Notes under the pieces: generated by a model
Told to the model about the DNA's origin: nothing
The model's input: the letters and a program-made list of their open reading frames with translations, nothing else
The model's database searches: none
Assembly: GCA_945861095.1 (NCBI GenBank)
Contig: CAMATI010000025.1
Location: 1 to 32,813, forward strand
Length of the DNA stretch: 32,813 nucleotides
Direction of reading: 5' to 3'
Origin: Asaia bogorensis
GTDB taxonomy: Bacteria; Pseudomonadota; Alphaproteobacteria; Acetobacterales; Acetobacteraceae
Made by a program: the position numbers and the translations under genes
Part shown: positions 1 through 7,321 of the stretch, in pieces
Layout of the letters: each line of letters begins with the position of its first letter
How positions within the stretch are numbered: the first letter of the stretch is position 1

Positions 1-32
1 GCGTGAGTTGTCCGCCAGTCACCAACCGCCAT

Positions 33-67
33 CGCCGTTTTCCGGTTCGGCTGGAGCGCCGTTTTCC
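33..67. repeat. Subterminal direct repeats of the IS
   Basis: CGCCGTTTTCC occurs at 33-43 and again at 57-67, a spacing of 24 bp (roughly two helical turns), just inside the left inverted repeat. The position and periodicity suit a pair of transposase binding sites. This is inference; no equivalent pair was seen at the right end. Confidence 0.45.
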
Positions 68-216
68 CGTCCCGGCCTGAACACCCAACGGCAAGGCGGG
101 GGGCCGCGGTCAAGGATGGCCTCGCCCCTTCGCGAGGCCACCGCCGGAGGCGGCGCGCAGCGTCCTTGAGGGCGGCTTCCCGCCTTGCCAGGCTCAGAAC
201 AGCCGGGCGCGCCAGC

Positions 217-1401
217 CTATGCGCCAGATGTGGTTGGTTCATCGATCGGAACTCCATTCGCCTCATATCGGGCCAGACAGCGCGGACCATCGAAAATCGC
301 CAACCGCCCATCGGGATATTCGTGCACGCACACCATCGCCTTCACATAATGGCGGCGATGCCGCTGAGCCGGTATTTGCAGAGATGCGCCAGACCACGAC
401 ACGCAATTGTCGCGACCAACCTGACGATCTTCCTGAACGCACAGTATCTCCGCCAGAGCCACCCCGGCACAGGGGACGAACGCGCTGCCGGACTCCGCGG
501 CTTCTTTGCCGAACCGCGCGTTGTGGTCCGGAACATAGGTCTCGCGCAGATAAATATTCGCGGCCTCCGGTGTCAGAATACCGGCCCGGCGCAACACCGG
601 CGGAAGCCGGTCCTGCAAGGTCCGGAAAACGCGTTCCATCCGCCCGCGGCCCTCGGGAGTATAAGATGGAATGTGACGGATACCGAGTTGCTTCAACGCC
701 CGACCCACCTGAGTGAGCTGCTTCTTGTCCACCGGGCCGCCCGCGACAGGCGTGTGAAAATAATGCGAGCCGCGATCAGTGTAGAACGAACCGAACAGAC
801 CGTGCGCCTCTATCGTTTCCTTCAGCCCCAGGAAAGTCGACATCGTGCCTTCTTCCCCGATGAAAAATGCCGAATAAATCCAGCTTGTCGCGTCGTCGAT
901 CGTTACGATCAGATCGATATCGTGACCCAGTGCCCCGATCCACCGATGTGTCGAACCATCCTGAAACAGCAGCATCCCAACCATCGGGCGACGCACCCGC
1001 TTTTTGCGATGCCTGCCACGCGCGGGCGCCGGATGCGCATCTCCCGACTTCTGTAACGCCAGACGGGTCACCGTGTAGCCAAGGGTATAATTGTGGTCGC
1101 GGCGCAACTCTTCGTGGAAGTGCTTAACGGTGAAGTCGGCGTATTCCTCTTTGTAGAGGCGCCGCATCCGCGCCAGTTCGCTCTCCGGAGCCCGCCGGTC
1201 CGAAACCCGGCCAATCCGCTTGTCGCGCAGGCCGTCCACGCCCTCCGTTTCGTAGCGAACGCACTGGCGACGGAAATGGCGCCCCGACAATCCCAGAAGC
1301 TCACCAGCTTCTTCGGCCGTCAGACGGCCCTTCTTGTAGCGCTCATGCGCCTCCTCGAAGCGCCTCACGTGCGCCTCCCACAAAACATGATACCGAACCA
1401 T
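217..1401 (-). CDS. IS1202/ISNCY-type DDE transposase
   Basis: A 394-residue DDE recombinase that would cut and join the IS ends. An N-terminal helix-turn-helix (about residues 24-50, LTAEEAGELLGLSGRHFRR) is followed by an RNase H-like integrase core. Likely acidic catalytic residues are D148 in FQDGSTHRW, D209 in FYTDRGSHYF and E256 in GRGRMERVF. The xDGSxHxW form of the first motif is what points to the ISNCY/IS1202 group rather than IS3 or IS481. The ATG is preceded by a GGAG box about 9 nt upstream. The frame is intact, so the element may be functional. The C-terminal part (about 320-394) resembles the beta-strand tail of such transposases. Assignment to the DDE superfamily is firm; the group is from motif memory. 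Confidence 0.85.
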   Translation of the reverse strand: MVRYHVLWEAHVRRFEEAHERYKKGRLTAEEAGELLGLSGRHFRRQCVRYETEGVDGLRDKRIGRVSDRRAPESELARMRRLYKEEYADFTVKHFHEELRRDHNYTLGYTVTRLALQKSGDAHPAPARGRHRKKRVRRPMVGMLLFQDGSTHRWIGALGHDIDLIVTIDDATSWIYSAFFIGEEGTMSTFLGLKETIEAHGLFGSFYTDRGSHYFHTPVAGGPVDKKQLTQVGRALKQLGIRHIPSYTPEGRGRMERVFRTLQDRLPPVLRRAGILTPEAANIYLRETYVPDHNARFGKEAAESGSAFVPCAGVALAEILCVQEDRQVGRDNCVSWSGASLQIPAQRHRRHYVKAMVCVHEYPDGRLAIFDGPRCLARYEANGVPIDEPTTSGA

Positions 1402-1556
1402 CCCCAGTCTCCAGAACAGACTGCGAACAATTCGGACAACTCATGCGCTTCAAACCGCGGACAACTGACGCGCTCCCTACACTAACCACTGGCATGCCCT
1501 TGCCCCCCGCCCGCAGGCGCGACACATTCCCGCCATACAAGAAGAGGGTGCGACCC

Positions 1557-2924
1557 ATGGATTTCGACCTGTTCGTGATCGGCGGCGGTTCCGCCGGCGT
1601 GCGGTGTGCGCGCATTTCCGCCGGGCATGGCGCCCGCGTCGGCGTGGCCGAGGAACGGTTCTGGGGCGGCACCTGCGTCAATATCGGCTGCGTGCCCAAG
1701 AAGCTGTTGGTGCAGGCCGGCGAATATGGTGGCTGGGCCGACGACGCCGCCGGCTTCGGTTGGACGATCCAGAAGGGGCCGCACGACTGGTCCAAGCTGA
1801 TCGCCGCCAAGGACCGAGAAATCACCCGGCTGGAAGGCATCTATCGCCGCCTGCTGAACGGCGCCGGTGCCACGATTTTCGACGCGCGGGCGGTGTTCAT
1901 CGACCCCCACACGCTCGATGTGGGTGGCAAACGCATCACGGCCGAGAAAATCGTCATCGCCACCGGCGGCCATCCGGTGCGCCCGCCGATCCCCGGTGCG
2001 GAACTGGGCATCATCTCCGACGATGCGTTCTATCTGGAACGGATGCCGAAGCGCATCGCGATCGTCGGCTCGGGCTTCATCGCGGTGGAGTTTGCCGGGA
2101 TTTTCAGTGCTCTCGGCGCGGAGGTACATCTGATTTATCGCCAGACGCTGCCCCTGCGCGGCTTCGACCAGGATGTCCGGGAAAGCCTGGCGGAGGCGTT
2201 GGCAACCCAGGGCGTCATCCTGCATCCGGGCTGCCAGCCGGAAAAGCTGGAAGCCGCCGGCGACGGTCGCGTACTGACCTTCGGGCAAGGCCAGAAAGTT
2301 GAGGCCGACCTGGTGTTCTTCGCGACCGGACGCAAACCCTCCACCGCCGGGATCGGGTTGGAGCAGGCCGGCGTCACCACGAACGCGGCCGGGGCGGTGA
2401 TCGTCGACGACAACCTGCGGACCGCGCAGCCGCATATCTTCGCCATGGGCGACGTCACCGACCGGGTGAACCTGACCCCGGTCGCGACGGCGGAGGGCCA
2501 TGCCCTGGCGGACACGCTGTTCGGCAAGAACCCGCGCGGCGTGTCGCTGCGCAATATCCCTTCGGCCGTGTTCTCGACCCCGCCGGTGGGCACCGTCGGG
2601 CTGACCGAGGAGGAAGCCGCGGCGGAAGGCCCGGTCGATGTCTATGTCACCAAATTCACCCCGATGCGTCACACCCTGTCGGGGCGCACGCGCAAGACCA
2701 TGATGAAACTGGTGGTGGATCAGGCCAGCCAGAAAATCCTCGGGGCCCATATGGTGGGCGAGGATGCCCCGGAGATCCTGCAAGGCCTGGCGATTGCGGT
2801 GGTCATGGGCGCCACCAAGGCCGATTTCGATCGCACGATCGGGATCCATCCGACCGCGGCGGAGGAGTTCGTGACCCTGCGCACCCGGACCCGGGTCTCT
2901 GGCGTGGCCAAGGCAGCGGAGTAG
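1557..2924 (+). CDS. gor: Glutathione-disulfide reductase
   Basis: A 455-residue cytosolic flavoenzyme that reduces GSSG to GSH with NADPH. The FAD site GGGSAG is at 9-14. The redox disulfide C40/C45 sits in GGTCVNIGCVPKK, the form typical of glutathione reductase. The NADP site GSGFIAVEFAG begins at 171 and is followed by R195 and R201, the arginines that select NADPH. The C-terminal HPTAAEE motif (H431) supplies the catalytic base for the partner subunit. The ATG at 1557 is chosen because the fold begins there. An open frame runs upstream to 1443 but enters the IS, so it is not coding. The gene stands alone, with an insertion sequence ending about 90 bp upstream that may have altered its promoter. 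A thioredoxin reductase or mercuric reductase is excluded by the motifs. Confidence 0.93.
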   Translation: MDFDLFVIGGGSAGVRCARISAGHGARVGVAEERFWGGTCVNIGCVPKKLLVQAGEYGGWADDAAGFGWTIQKGPHDWSKLIAAKDREITRLEGIYRRLLNGAGATIFDARAVFIDPHTLDVGGKRITAEKIVIATGGHPVRPPIPGAELGIISDDAFYLERMPKRIAIVGSGFIAVEFAGIFSALGAEVHLIYRQTLPLRGFDQDVRESLAEALATQGVILHPGCQPEKLEAAGDGRVLTFGQGQKVEADLVFFATGRKPSTAGIGLEQAGVTTNAAGAVIVDDNLRTAQPHIFAMGDVTDRVNLTPVATAEGHALADTLFGKNPRGVSLRNIPSAVFSTPPVGTVGLTEEEAAAEGPVDVYVTKFTPMRHTLSGRTRKTMMKLVVDQASQKILGAHMVGEDAPEILQGLAIAVVMGATKADFDRTIGIHPTAAEEFVTLRTRTRVSGVAKAAE

Positions 2925-2927
2925 GGC

Positions 2928-2944
2928 GCCCGCCCAACGCGGGC
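2928..2944 (+). terminator. Weak stem-loop after gor
   Basis: GCCCGC (2928-2933) and GCGGGC (2939-2944) form a 6-bp GC stem with a 5-nt loop, starting 3 bp after the gor stop and followed by a pyrimidine-rich stretch (2946-2961) without a real T-tract. It could help termination, but the stem is short. Confidence 0.3.
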
Positions 2945-3064
2945 ACCTTCGCGTCCTTCTTTGTGAACGATCCCTAACGCCGCGGCCACCGTCGCGACAA
3001 ATGCTATATGTCAAATATACCGTGCGCTGGATGTTAGCCCGGCGCGTCTCAAAGGAGACACGCG

Positions 3065-3394
3065 ATGAGCGATACGGTATCCGCGACGGCAGGCTGGGGT
3101 CCCGGCGACACGGAGTTGAGCTTCGTTACGCCGTCCAGCCTGGCAACCCAGCCGTCAGGGGTCGATCAGGGCGGGAACTTCCATGTGTCCGGCGGCAACC
3201 AGACATCCGCGGCCGAACCGGGTCTGATCGTCCAGTTCACCACGATCACGCCGGACTTCGTGGGGCTGCTGCCCGACATCCTGCCCCAGGTCGCCGAAGT
3301 CGGCTCGGTCGCCTATGCCGTGACGACACCGTCCGGCCCGATGTCGGTGATCGTGGAGTTTCAGACCCGCGACACGGGAGTTCGGTTCGGCTGA
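3065..3394 (+). CDS. Small protein of unknown function
   Basis: A 109-residue protein I do not recognise. Support for the gene is a good ribosome-binding site (AAGGAG, about 8 nt before the ATG) and GC-rich third positions. It has no Cys, no signal peptide and no membrane helix. It is rich in Ser, Thr, Gly and Val, with a Gly/Asn/Gln stretch near residues 35-48 and alternating hydrophobic residues in the second half that suggest a beta-rich fold. An AT-rich patch at 3003-3021 could hold its promoter. It lies between gor and a solute-binding protein gene with gaps of about 140 and 160 bp, so it is probably monocistronic. No function is inferred. Confidence 0.6.
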   Translation: MSDTVSATAGWGPGDTELSFVTPSSLATQPSGVDQGGNFHVSGGNQTSAAEPGLIVQFTTITPDFVGLLPDILPQVAEVGSVAYAVTTPSGPMSVIVEFQTRDTGVRFG

Positions 3395-3554
3395 ACGATC
3401 GGCCTCGGTTTCCAGACCCAGGATCCACGTGGCACGGGATGCCCGGGCCTGGCAGCCGCGGTCTATGACGGACAGTCCGATTGGCGCTTTCGCGAACGCC
3501 CCCCTACAATCCGCCCGCCAACAAGAGCGGTAACGGCTCGGTGGGAGGAATATC

Positions 3555-5129
3555 TTGAAACGACGCAATTTTCTGGCAACAGCCGCAATAGCCCCACTCG
3601 CTCGGCCGGCCATCGCCGCCGGGAACAAGCCGCTGATCTTCGTCCCGCAGGCCAACCTCACCAGCCTGGACCCGGTCTGGACCACCGCCACGGTGACCCG
3701 CAATTTCGCCTTGATGGTCTACGAGACCCTGTATGGCCGCGACGAAGCCTTCGAGCCGCAGCCGCTGATGGTCGAAGGCCATGTCATCGAGGACGACGGC
3801 AAGCGCTGGACCATGCGCTTGCGGGATGGCCTGGTCTGGCACGACGGCACGCCGGTGCTGGCGCGCGACTGTGTCGCATCCCTGCAACGCTGGTTGAAGC
3901 GCGATGCCAGCGCACCGGTGATCCATGCCCGCGTCGATGCGATCGAGGCCAAGGACGATCGCACCCTGGTCTGGCGGCTCAGCCGGCCATTCCCGCTGCT
4001 GACCCGATTCCTGTCGAAGGTGCAGCCAGCCCCGGTGATGATGCCCGAGCGGATCGCTTCCACGGTCGATCCGTTCAAGCAGGTGACCGAGGTCGTCGGC
4101 TGCGGGCCGTTCCGCTTCCTGCCCGGCGATTACGTGTCCGGCAGCCATGCGGCGTTCGCCCGGTTCGACCGGTATGTCCCGCGCCAGGAGCCGGCCTCCT
4201 ACAATTCGGGCGGGCACAAGGTTTATGTGGATCGGGTCGAATGGAAGGTGGTGCCCGACGCGGCCACCGCCGCCAACGCCCTGGCCTCTGGGGAGGTCGA
4301 CTGGCTGGAATTGCCGCAGCCGGACCTGATCCCGATGCTGAAGCGCAACGCCGGGGTGACGACCGGGCAGTTGGACATCTACGGCACGATCGCGCTGCTG
4401 CGGCCGAACCACATCACCGGCCCGACCGCCAATCCTGCCATCCGGCGGGCGATGCTGGCGGCGATCGACCAGAAGGAGTGCATGATCGCGGCGATGGGCG
4501 AGGACCCGGCCACCTGGCGCGCGCCCATTGGCTTCTTCGTCCCGGGCATGCCGTCCGCCACCGAGGCCGGCATGGACAATGTCCGAAACCGGAAAACCGT
4601 CGATCAGGTCAAGAAGATGCTGGCGGACGCCGGCTACAAGGGCGAGCGCCTGGTGGTCATGCATCCCACCGATCAGGTCGTCTACAACGCCTTCATCACC
4701 GTTGCGGTCGACGCCCTGCGCAAGGTGGGAATGAACATCGACGAGCAGATGACGGACTGGGGCACGGTCGTGCAGCGCCGCACGTCCAGGGAGCCATTGG
4801 ACAAGGGCGGCTGGTCGCTGTTCCCGGCCGGTGCGCCGGCGCCGGAGTTCACGTCTCCGCTGTTGTCCAACCCGATGCGCAGCAACGGCCCGAAAGCGTG
4901 GTTCGGCTGGCCGGACGATCCGCGGATCGAGAACGCGCTGGCCGCCTGGATCGATGCGGGCAGCGATGCCGAACGGCGGAAGCTGGAGGCCGACTATCAA
5001 CTCGCCGCCTTCGATTCGGTGCCGATCATCCCATGCGGCCAGTACATGCCGCACGCCGCCTGGCGGAAGAACGTGACCGGACTGCTGCGGGGATCCGCCC
5101 CGGTATTCTGGGGGGCGCAGAAGGCATAG
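3555..5129 (+). CDS. ABC transporter substrate-binding protein, family 5 (peptide/nickel type)
   Basis: A 524-residue periplasmic binding protein of the DppA/OppA class, which captures peptides or other small solutes for an ABC importer. The N-terminus MKRRNFLATAAIAPLARPAIAA is a twin-arginine-like signal. The mature part contains the usual family elements: SLDPVWTT near the start, MVYETLYGRD, then the DGxxWTMRLRDGLVWHDGTPV block at about residues 85-110. The length is normal. The start is a TTG at 3555, chosen because GGGAGGAA lies 4 nt upstream and the signal peptide begins there. No permease or ATPase gene is adjacent, so it is an orphan that must work with components encoded elsewhere. 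The ligand cannot be told from sequence. Confidence 0.9.
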   Translation: MKRRNFLATAAIAPLARPAIAAGNKPLIFVPQANLTSLDPVWTTATVTRNFALMVYETLYGRDEAFEPQPLMVEGHVIEDDGKRWTMRLRDGLVWHDGTPVLARDCVASLQRWLKRDASAPVIHARVDAIEAKDDRTLVWRLSRPFPLLTRFLSKVQPAPVMMPERIASTVDPFKQVTEVVGCGPFRFLPGDYVSGSHAAFARFDRYVPRQEPASYNSGGHKVYVDRVEWKVVPDAATAANALASGEVDWLELPQPDLIPMLKRNAGVTTGQLDIYGTIALLRPNHITGPTANPAIRRAMLAAIDQKECMIAAMGEDPATWRAPIGFFVPGMPSATEAGMDNVRNRKTVDQVKKMLADAGYKGERLVVMHPTDQVVYNAFITVAVDALRKVGMNIDEQMTDWGTVVQRRTSREPLDKGGWSLFPAGAPAPEFTSPLLSNPMRSNGPKAWFGWPDDPRIENALAAWIDAGSDAERRKLEADYQLAAFDSVPIIPCGQYMPHAAWRKNVTGLLRGSAPVFWGAQKA

Positions 5130-5448
5130 AGTGGCTTGTTTGTTAATATGTCGTAATGAACGCGGCAAGCCGGGGTGCTGGCGCGGAGGAAGATCTTGCG
5201 TGCAAATACATGCGGGAGACGTTGACCGTGCCCAGGACGCCGGTCAGTGCGACCGCTTCGGGCCCACCCCATGATATTGCGTGCGATACGCTACCGCGCG
5301 GTTTTGTCTGAATGGGTCTTCCGGCCAAGGGTGGTCAGGTCAAAACGGGACGACGCCCCAGGAGCACGAAAGCTCCGCTTGACCGACATGGCCTGCGTCG
5401 CTGGATCGGGGGCTGCCTTCGCACCCCCCTATCCGTCAGAGCCAGGAA
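5130..5448. other. Non-coding stretch after the binding-protein gene
   Basis: No convincing gene: the open frames here have no start signal or recognisable motif. An imperfect GC stem at 5408-5429 (Gs against Cs, with one bulge) lies about 20 bp beyond the stop of the small minus-strand gene and could end its transcript, but it lacks a T-run. Nothing else was seen. Confidence 0.4.
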
Positions 5449-5541
5449 TTACGGACACGAAGGGCAGCAAGCCAGAGCCGGAGCCGCCATTGCTGCCGTG
5501 CTGACCGCGAAAACCAGAACGGCGAAATAGATTTTCTTCAT
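5449..5541 (-). CDS. 30-residue exported Cys-terminal peptide
   Basis: A candidate microprotein of 30 residues, not recognised. The ATG at 5541 has an AGGAG box about 9 nt upstream. The product begins MKKIYFAVLVFAVSTAAMA, a textbook Sec signal (two lysines, a hydrophobic core, then an Ala-x-Ala exit around AAMAAPALA), and ends ACCPSCP followed by TAA. Cleavage would release a peptide of only about 6-12 residues holding three cysteines in a CCxxC arrangement. That could bind metal, form a disulfide, or be a lipidated or modified tail. It has its own upstream region and stands alone. Alternatives are a decayed start of a longer secreted protein, or a leader peptide. A longer in-frame reading upstream (to 5715) is judged non-coding. 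Confidence 0.5.
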   Translation of the reverse strand: MKKIYFAVLVFAVSTAAMAAPALACCPSCP

Positions 5542-5608
5542 GGGATAAAACTCCTGATTGGGACGTGTCCTCATACACCATAAACGCGGCCATTGCCATC
5601 CTGACGTT

Positions 5609-5636
5609 GCGCTCAAAAGCGCGCGCTTTTGAGCGC
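5609..5636. repeat. Perfect 28-bp palindrome
   Basis: GCGCTCAAAAGCGC at 5609-5622 is followed at once by its exact complement GCGCTTTTGAGCGC at 5623-5636. It lies 67 bp upstream of the start of the small peptide gene. It has no spacer, so it is a better candidate for a dimeric protein-binding site or a dispersed repeat than for a terminator. Confidence 0.6.
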
Positions 5637-5777
5637 CTATCTGGGCGTGTGCGGCTGAGTGGATCAGAAAGTAGCGTACCACGAATGGCCGCTGATTGGC
5701 CGCCGCGATGTGCAATTAAATTTTGCCATTGCGGGCTGTGGCCTAATCTTATGTCGCGCGGTCTCTTCGCAAAAGTG

Positions 5778-5815
5778 GGGTCACGGCACGATTGGTAGCG
5801 ATCGTGCCGTGACCC
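5778..5815 (-). terminator. Strong 15-bp hairpin, likely terminator
   Basis: A perfect 15-bp stem (5778-5792 with 5801-5815, arm GGGTCACGGCACGAT) has an 8-nt loop. Read on the minus strand it is followed by CACTTTTGCG, a short T-run. That fits intrinsic termination of transcripts coming from the permease gene about 200 bp upstream. Confidence 0.5.
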
Positions 5816-5908
5816 GATACAGGAAGAACACGCCAGACACACGGCTTGTCGACGCGCAACAGGATCGGACATTCCTGGGCATCGTCTGACACCTGTTGGG
5901 GCCGGGAC

Positions 5909-5960
5909 GCTAGAGCGGTTTCACCCTGACTGGAAACGGAAAACGGAAAACCGCTCTAGC
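5909..5960. repeat. Inverted repeat with GCTAGAGCGGTTT arms
   Basis: A 13-bp perfect inverted repeat (5909-5921 and 5948-5960) encloses 26 bp that itself contains short GGAAAACGG-like repeats. From memory, AGAGCGGTTT motifs recur between genes in many alphaproteobacterial genomes, so this may be a dispersed repeat. It also sits 58 bp beyond the permease stop and could serve in transcript end formation. Confidence 0.5.
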
Positions 5961-6017
5961 TCTGTGTTTAATCGCATGATTCACGCACTGTTACGTTCCG
6001 CTCAGCACGATCATGCT

Positions 6018-7307
6018 TTAGATCGTGGCGAACTTCGCGCCCGACAATCCCGCGATCAGCCAGACCGCCCCGGGAACTTCAGCCGGACGGCCGGCGAGGA
6101 GCTTGACCAGCGCATAGGCGATGAAGCCCAGGCCGATCCCGGTGGCGATCGAGAAGGTGAGCGGCATTGCCAAGGCGACGATCACCGCGGGCACGAAGTC
6201 CGTCACGTCGTTCCAGTCGATCTCTGCCAGGCTGCTCGCCATCATGCAGGCCACGAACAGCAGGGCCGGCGCGGTGGCGAAGGCGGGGATTGATGTGGCC
6301 AGCGGCGCGAAGAACAGGGTCGCCAGGAACAGCACGCCGACCACGACGGCGGTCAGCCCGGTGCGCCCGCCGGCCTGGATGCCCGCCGAACTTTCGATAT
6401 AGCTGGTGGTGGTGCTGGTGCCGAGCGCGGCCCCGACGATGGCACCGCCGCTGTCGGCCAGGAGCGCTTCGCGCAGCCGCGGGATGGAGCCGTCCTTGTT
6501 CAGCAGGCCGGCTTTCCGCGTCGTGGCAATCAAGGTGCCGGCGTTGTCCAGCACATCCATCAGCAGGAACGTCAGAACCACCACGACCACGCCGAGTTGC
6601 AGCGCGCCGGCGATATCCATCGCCAGGAAGGTCGGGGCCAGGGAAGGCGGGGCGGAGACAATGCCCTGGAACTGGGTCAGACCCAGCGGAATGCCCAGCA
6701 GCGCCGTGGCGACGATGCCGATCAGGATCGCCGCCGTGATCTTGCGCGCGGCCAGACCGGCGATGATCACGAACCCCAGGCAGGACAGCAGTGTCGTGGG
6801 CGTGCCGAGATGGCCCAGCGTGACGAGGGTGGCGGGGTCATCGACGACGACTCCCATTTCCTTGAGGCCGATCAATCCCAGAAACAGCCCGATCCCGGCG
6901 CCGATGCCCAGTTTCAGGGAAAGCGGAATGGCGTTGATCAGCCACTCCCGGATCCGGAACAGGCTGATTACTAGGAACAGCAGGCCAGACAGGAACACGG
7001 CGCCGAGGGCGACCTGCCAGGACAGACCCATGCCTTTGACCACGACGAACGCGAAATAGGCATTCAGCCCCATGCCGGGCGCCATTGCGATCGGGAGATT
7101 GGCGAGCAGCCCCATGGCCACGGACCCGATCGCGGCGGCAAGACAGGTCGCGACAAAGGCTGCACCGTGGTCGATTCCCGCCGCCGCCAGGATGCCGGGA
7201 TTGACCACGACGATATAGGCCATGGTCAGGTAGTTGGTCAGCCCGGCCAGAATCTCGGTGCGGATGGAGCTGCCCGGATGGCTGTCAAGAGCGTCGAGAT
7301 TGAACAT
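6018..7307 (-). CDS. NCS2-type purine permease (AzgA/PbuG group)
   Basis: A 429-residue inner-membrane permease, probably a proton symporter for hypoxanthine, guanine or adenine. It is almost entirely hydrophobic, with 12-14 predicted helices. It carries the family hallmarks: the entry segment ILAGLTNYLTMAYIVVVNP, the PGMGLNAYFAF motif, MDVLDNAGTLIATT in the middle, and GTSTTTSYIESSAGIQAGGRTG. The length is typical. The ATG at 7307 is chosen because the hydrophilic head MFNLDALDSHPGSSIRTEILAG matches the family start. The ribosome-binding site is poor, which suits coupling to the lactonase gene 14 bp upstream. Two inverted repeats follow the stop. The AzgA-type motifs make nucleobase transport likely; the exact base is unknown. 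Confidence 0.9.
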   Translation of the reverse strand: MFNLDALDSHPGSSIRTEILAGLTNYLTMAYIVVVNPGILAAAGIDHGAAFVATCLAAAIGSVAMGLLANLPIAMAPGMGLNAYFAFVVVKGMGLSWQVALGAVFLSGLLFLVISLFRIREWLINAIPLSLKLGIGAGIGLFLGLIGLKEMGVVVDDPATLVTLGHLGTPTTLLSCLGFVIIAGLAARKITAAILIGIVATALLGIPLGLTQFQGIVSAPPSLAPTFLAMDIAGALQLGVVVVVLTFLLMDVLDNAGTLIATTRKAGLLNKDGSIPRLREALLADSGGAIVGAALGTSTTTSYIESSAGIQAGGRTGLTAVVVGVLFLATLFFAPLATSIPAFATAPALLFVACMMASSLAEIDWNDVTDFVPAVIVALAMPLTFSIATGIGLGFIAYALVKLLAGRPAEVPGAVWLIAGLSGAKFATI

Positions 7308-7321
7308 CGAACGGCCTCGCT

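Larger units (their letters stand above)
6..1466 (-). mobile_element. Insertion sequence, IS1202/ISNCY-like
   Basis: One transposase gene is bounded by a perfect 10-bp inverted repeat, AGTTGTCCGC at 6-15 and its complement at 1457-1466. With the adjoining bases the match extends to 14 of 15. A further copy of the TTGTCCG core lies just inside the right end (1432-1438). Two 11-bp direct repeats lie inside the left end. Subterminal repeats of this sort are common transposase binding sites. The left flank is almost outside the window, so no target-site duplication can be checked and the true left boundary may lie a few bases further out. Family assignment comes from the transposase. Confidence 0.72.
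5542..6017. other. Structured intergenic region
   Basis: There is no gene here. The 476 bp are dominated by three inverted repeats listed separately (5609-5636, 5778-5815, 5909-5960). A locally AT-rich stretch at 5715-5731 and the segment just upstream of 5777 could hold the promoter of the small minus-strand peptide gene, but no clear -35/-10 pair was found. Confidence 0.4.

Noticed and set aside
1482..3014. Long minus-strand open frame opposite gor
   Set aside because: It is the antisense shadow of a clear gor gene, with Arg/His/Gln-rich composition typical of such frames in GC-rich DNA.
3504..5168. 554-residue minus-strand open frame opposite the binding protein
   Set aside because: Antisense shadow with no motif; the plus strand has a signal peptide and family motifs.
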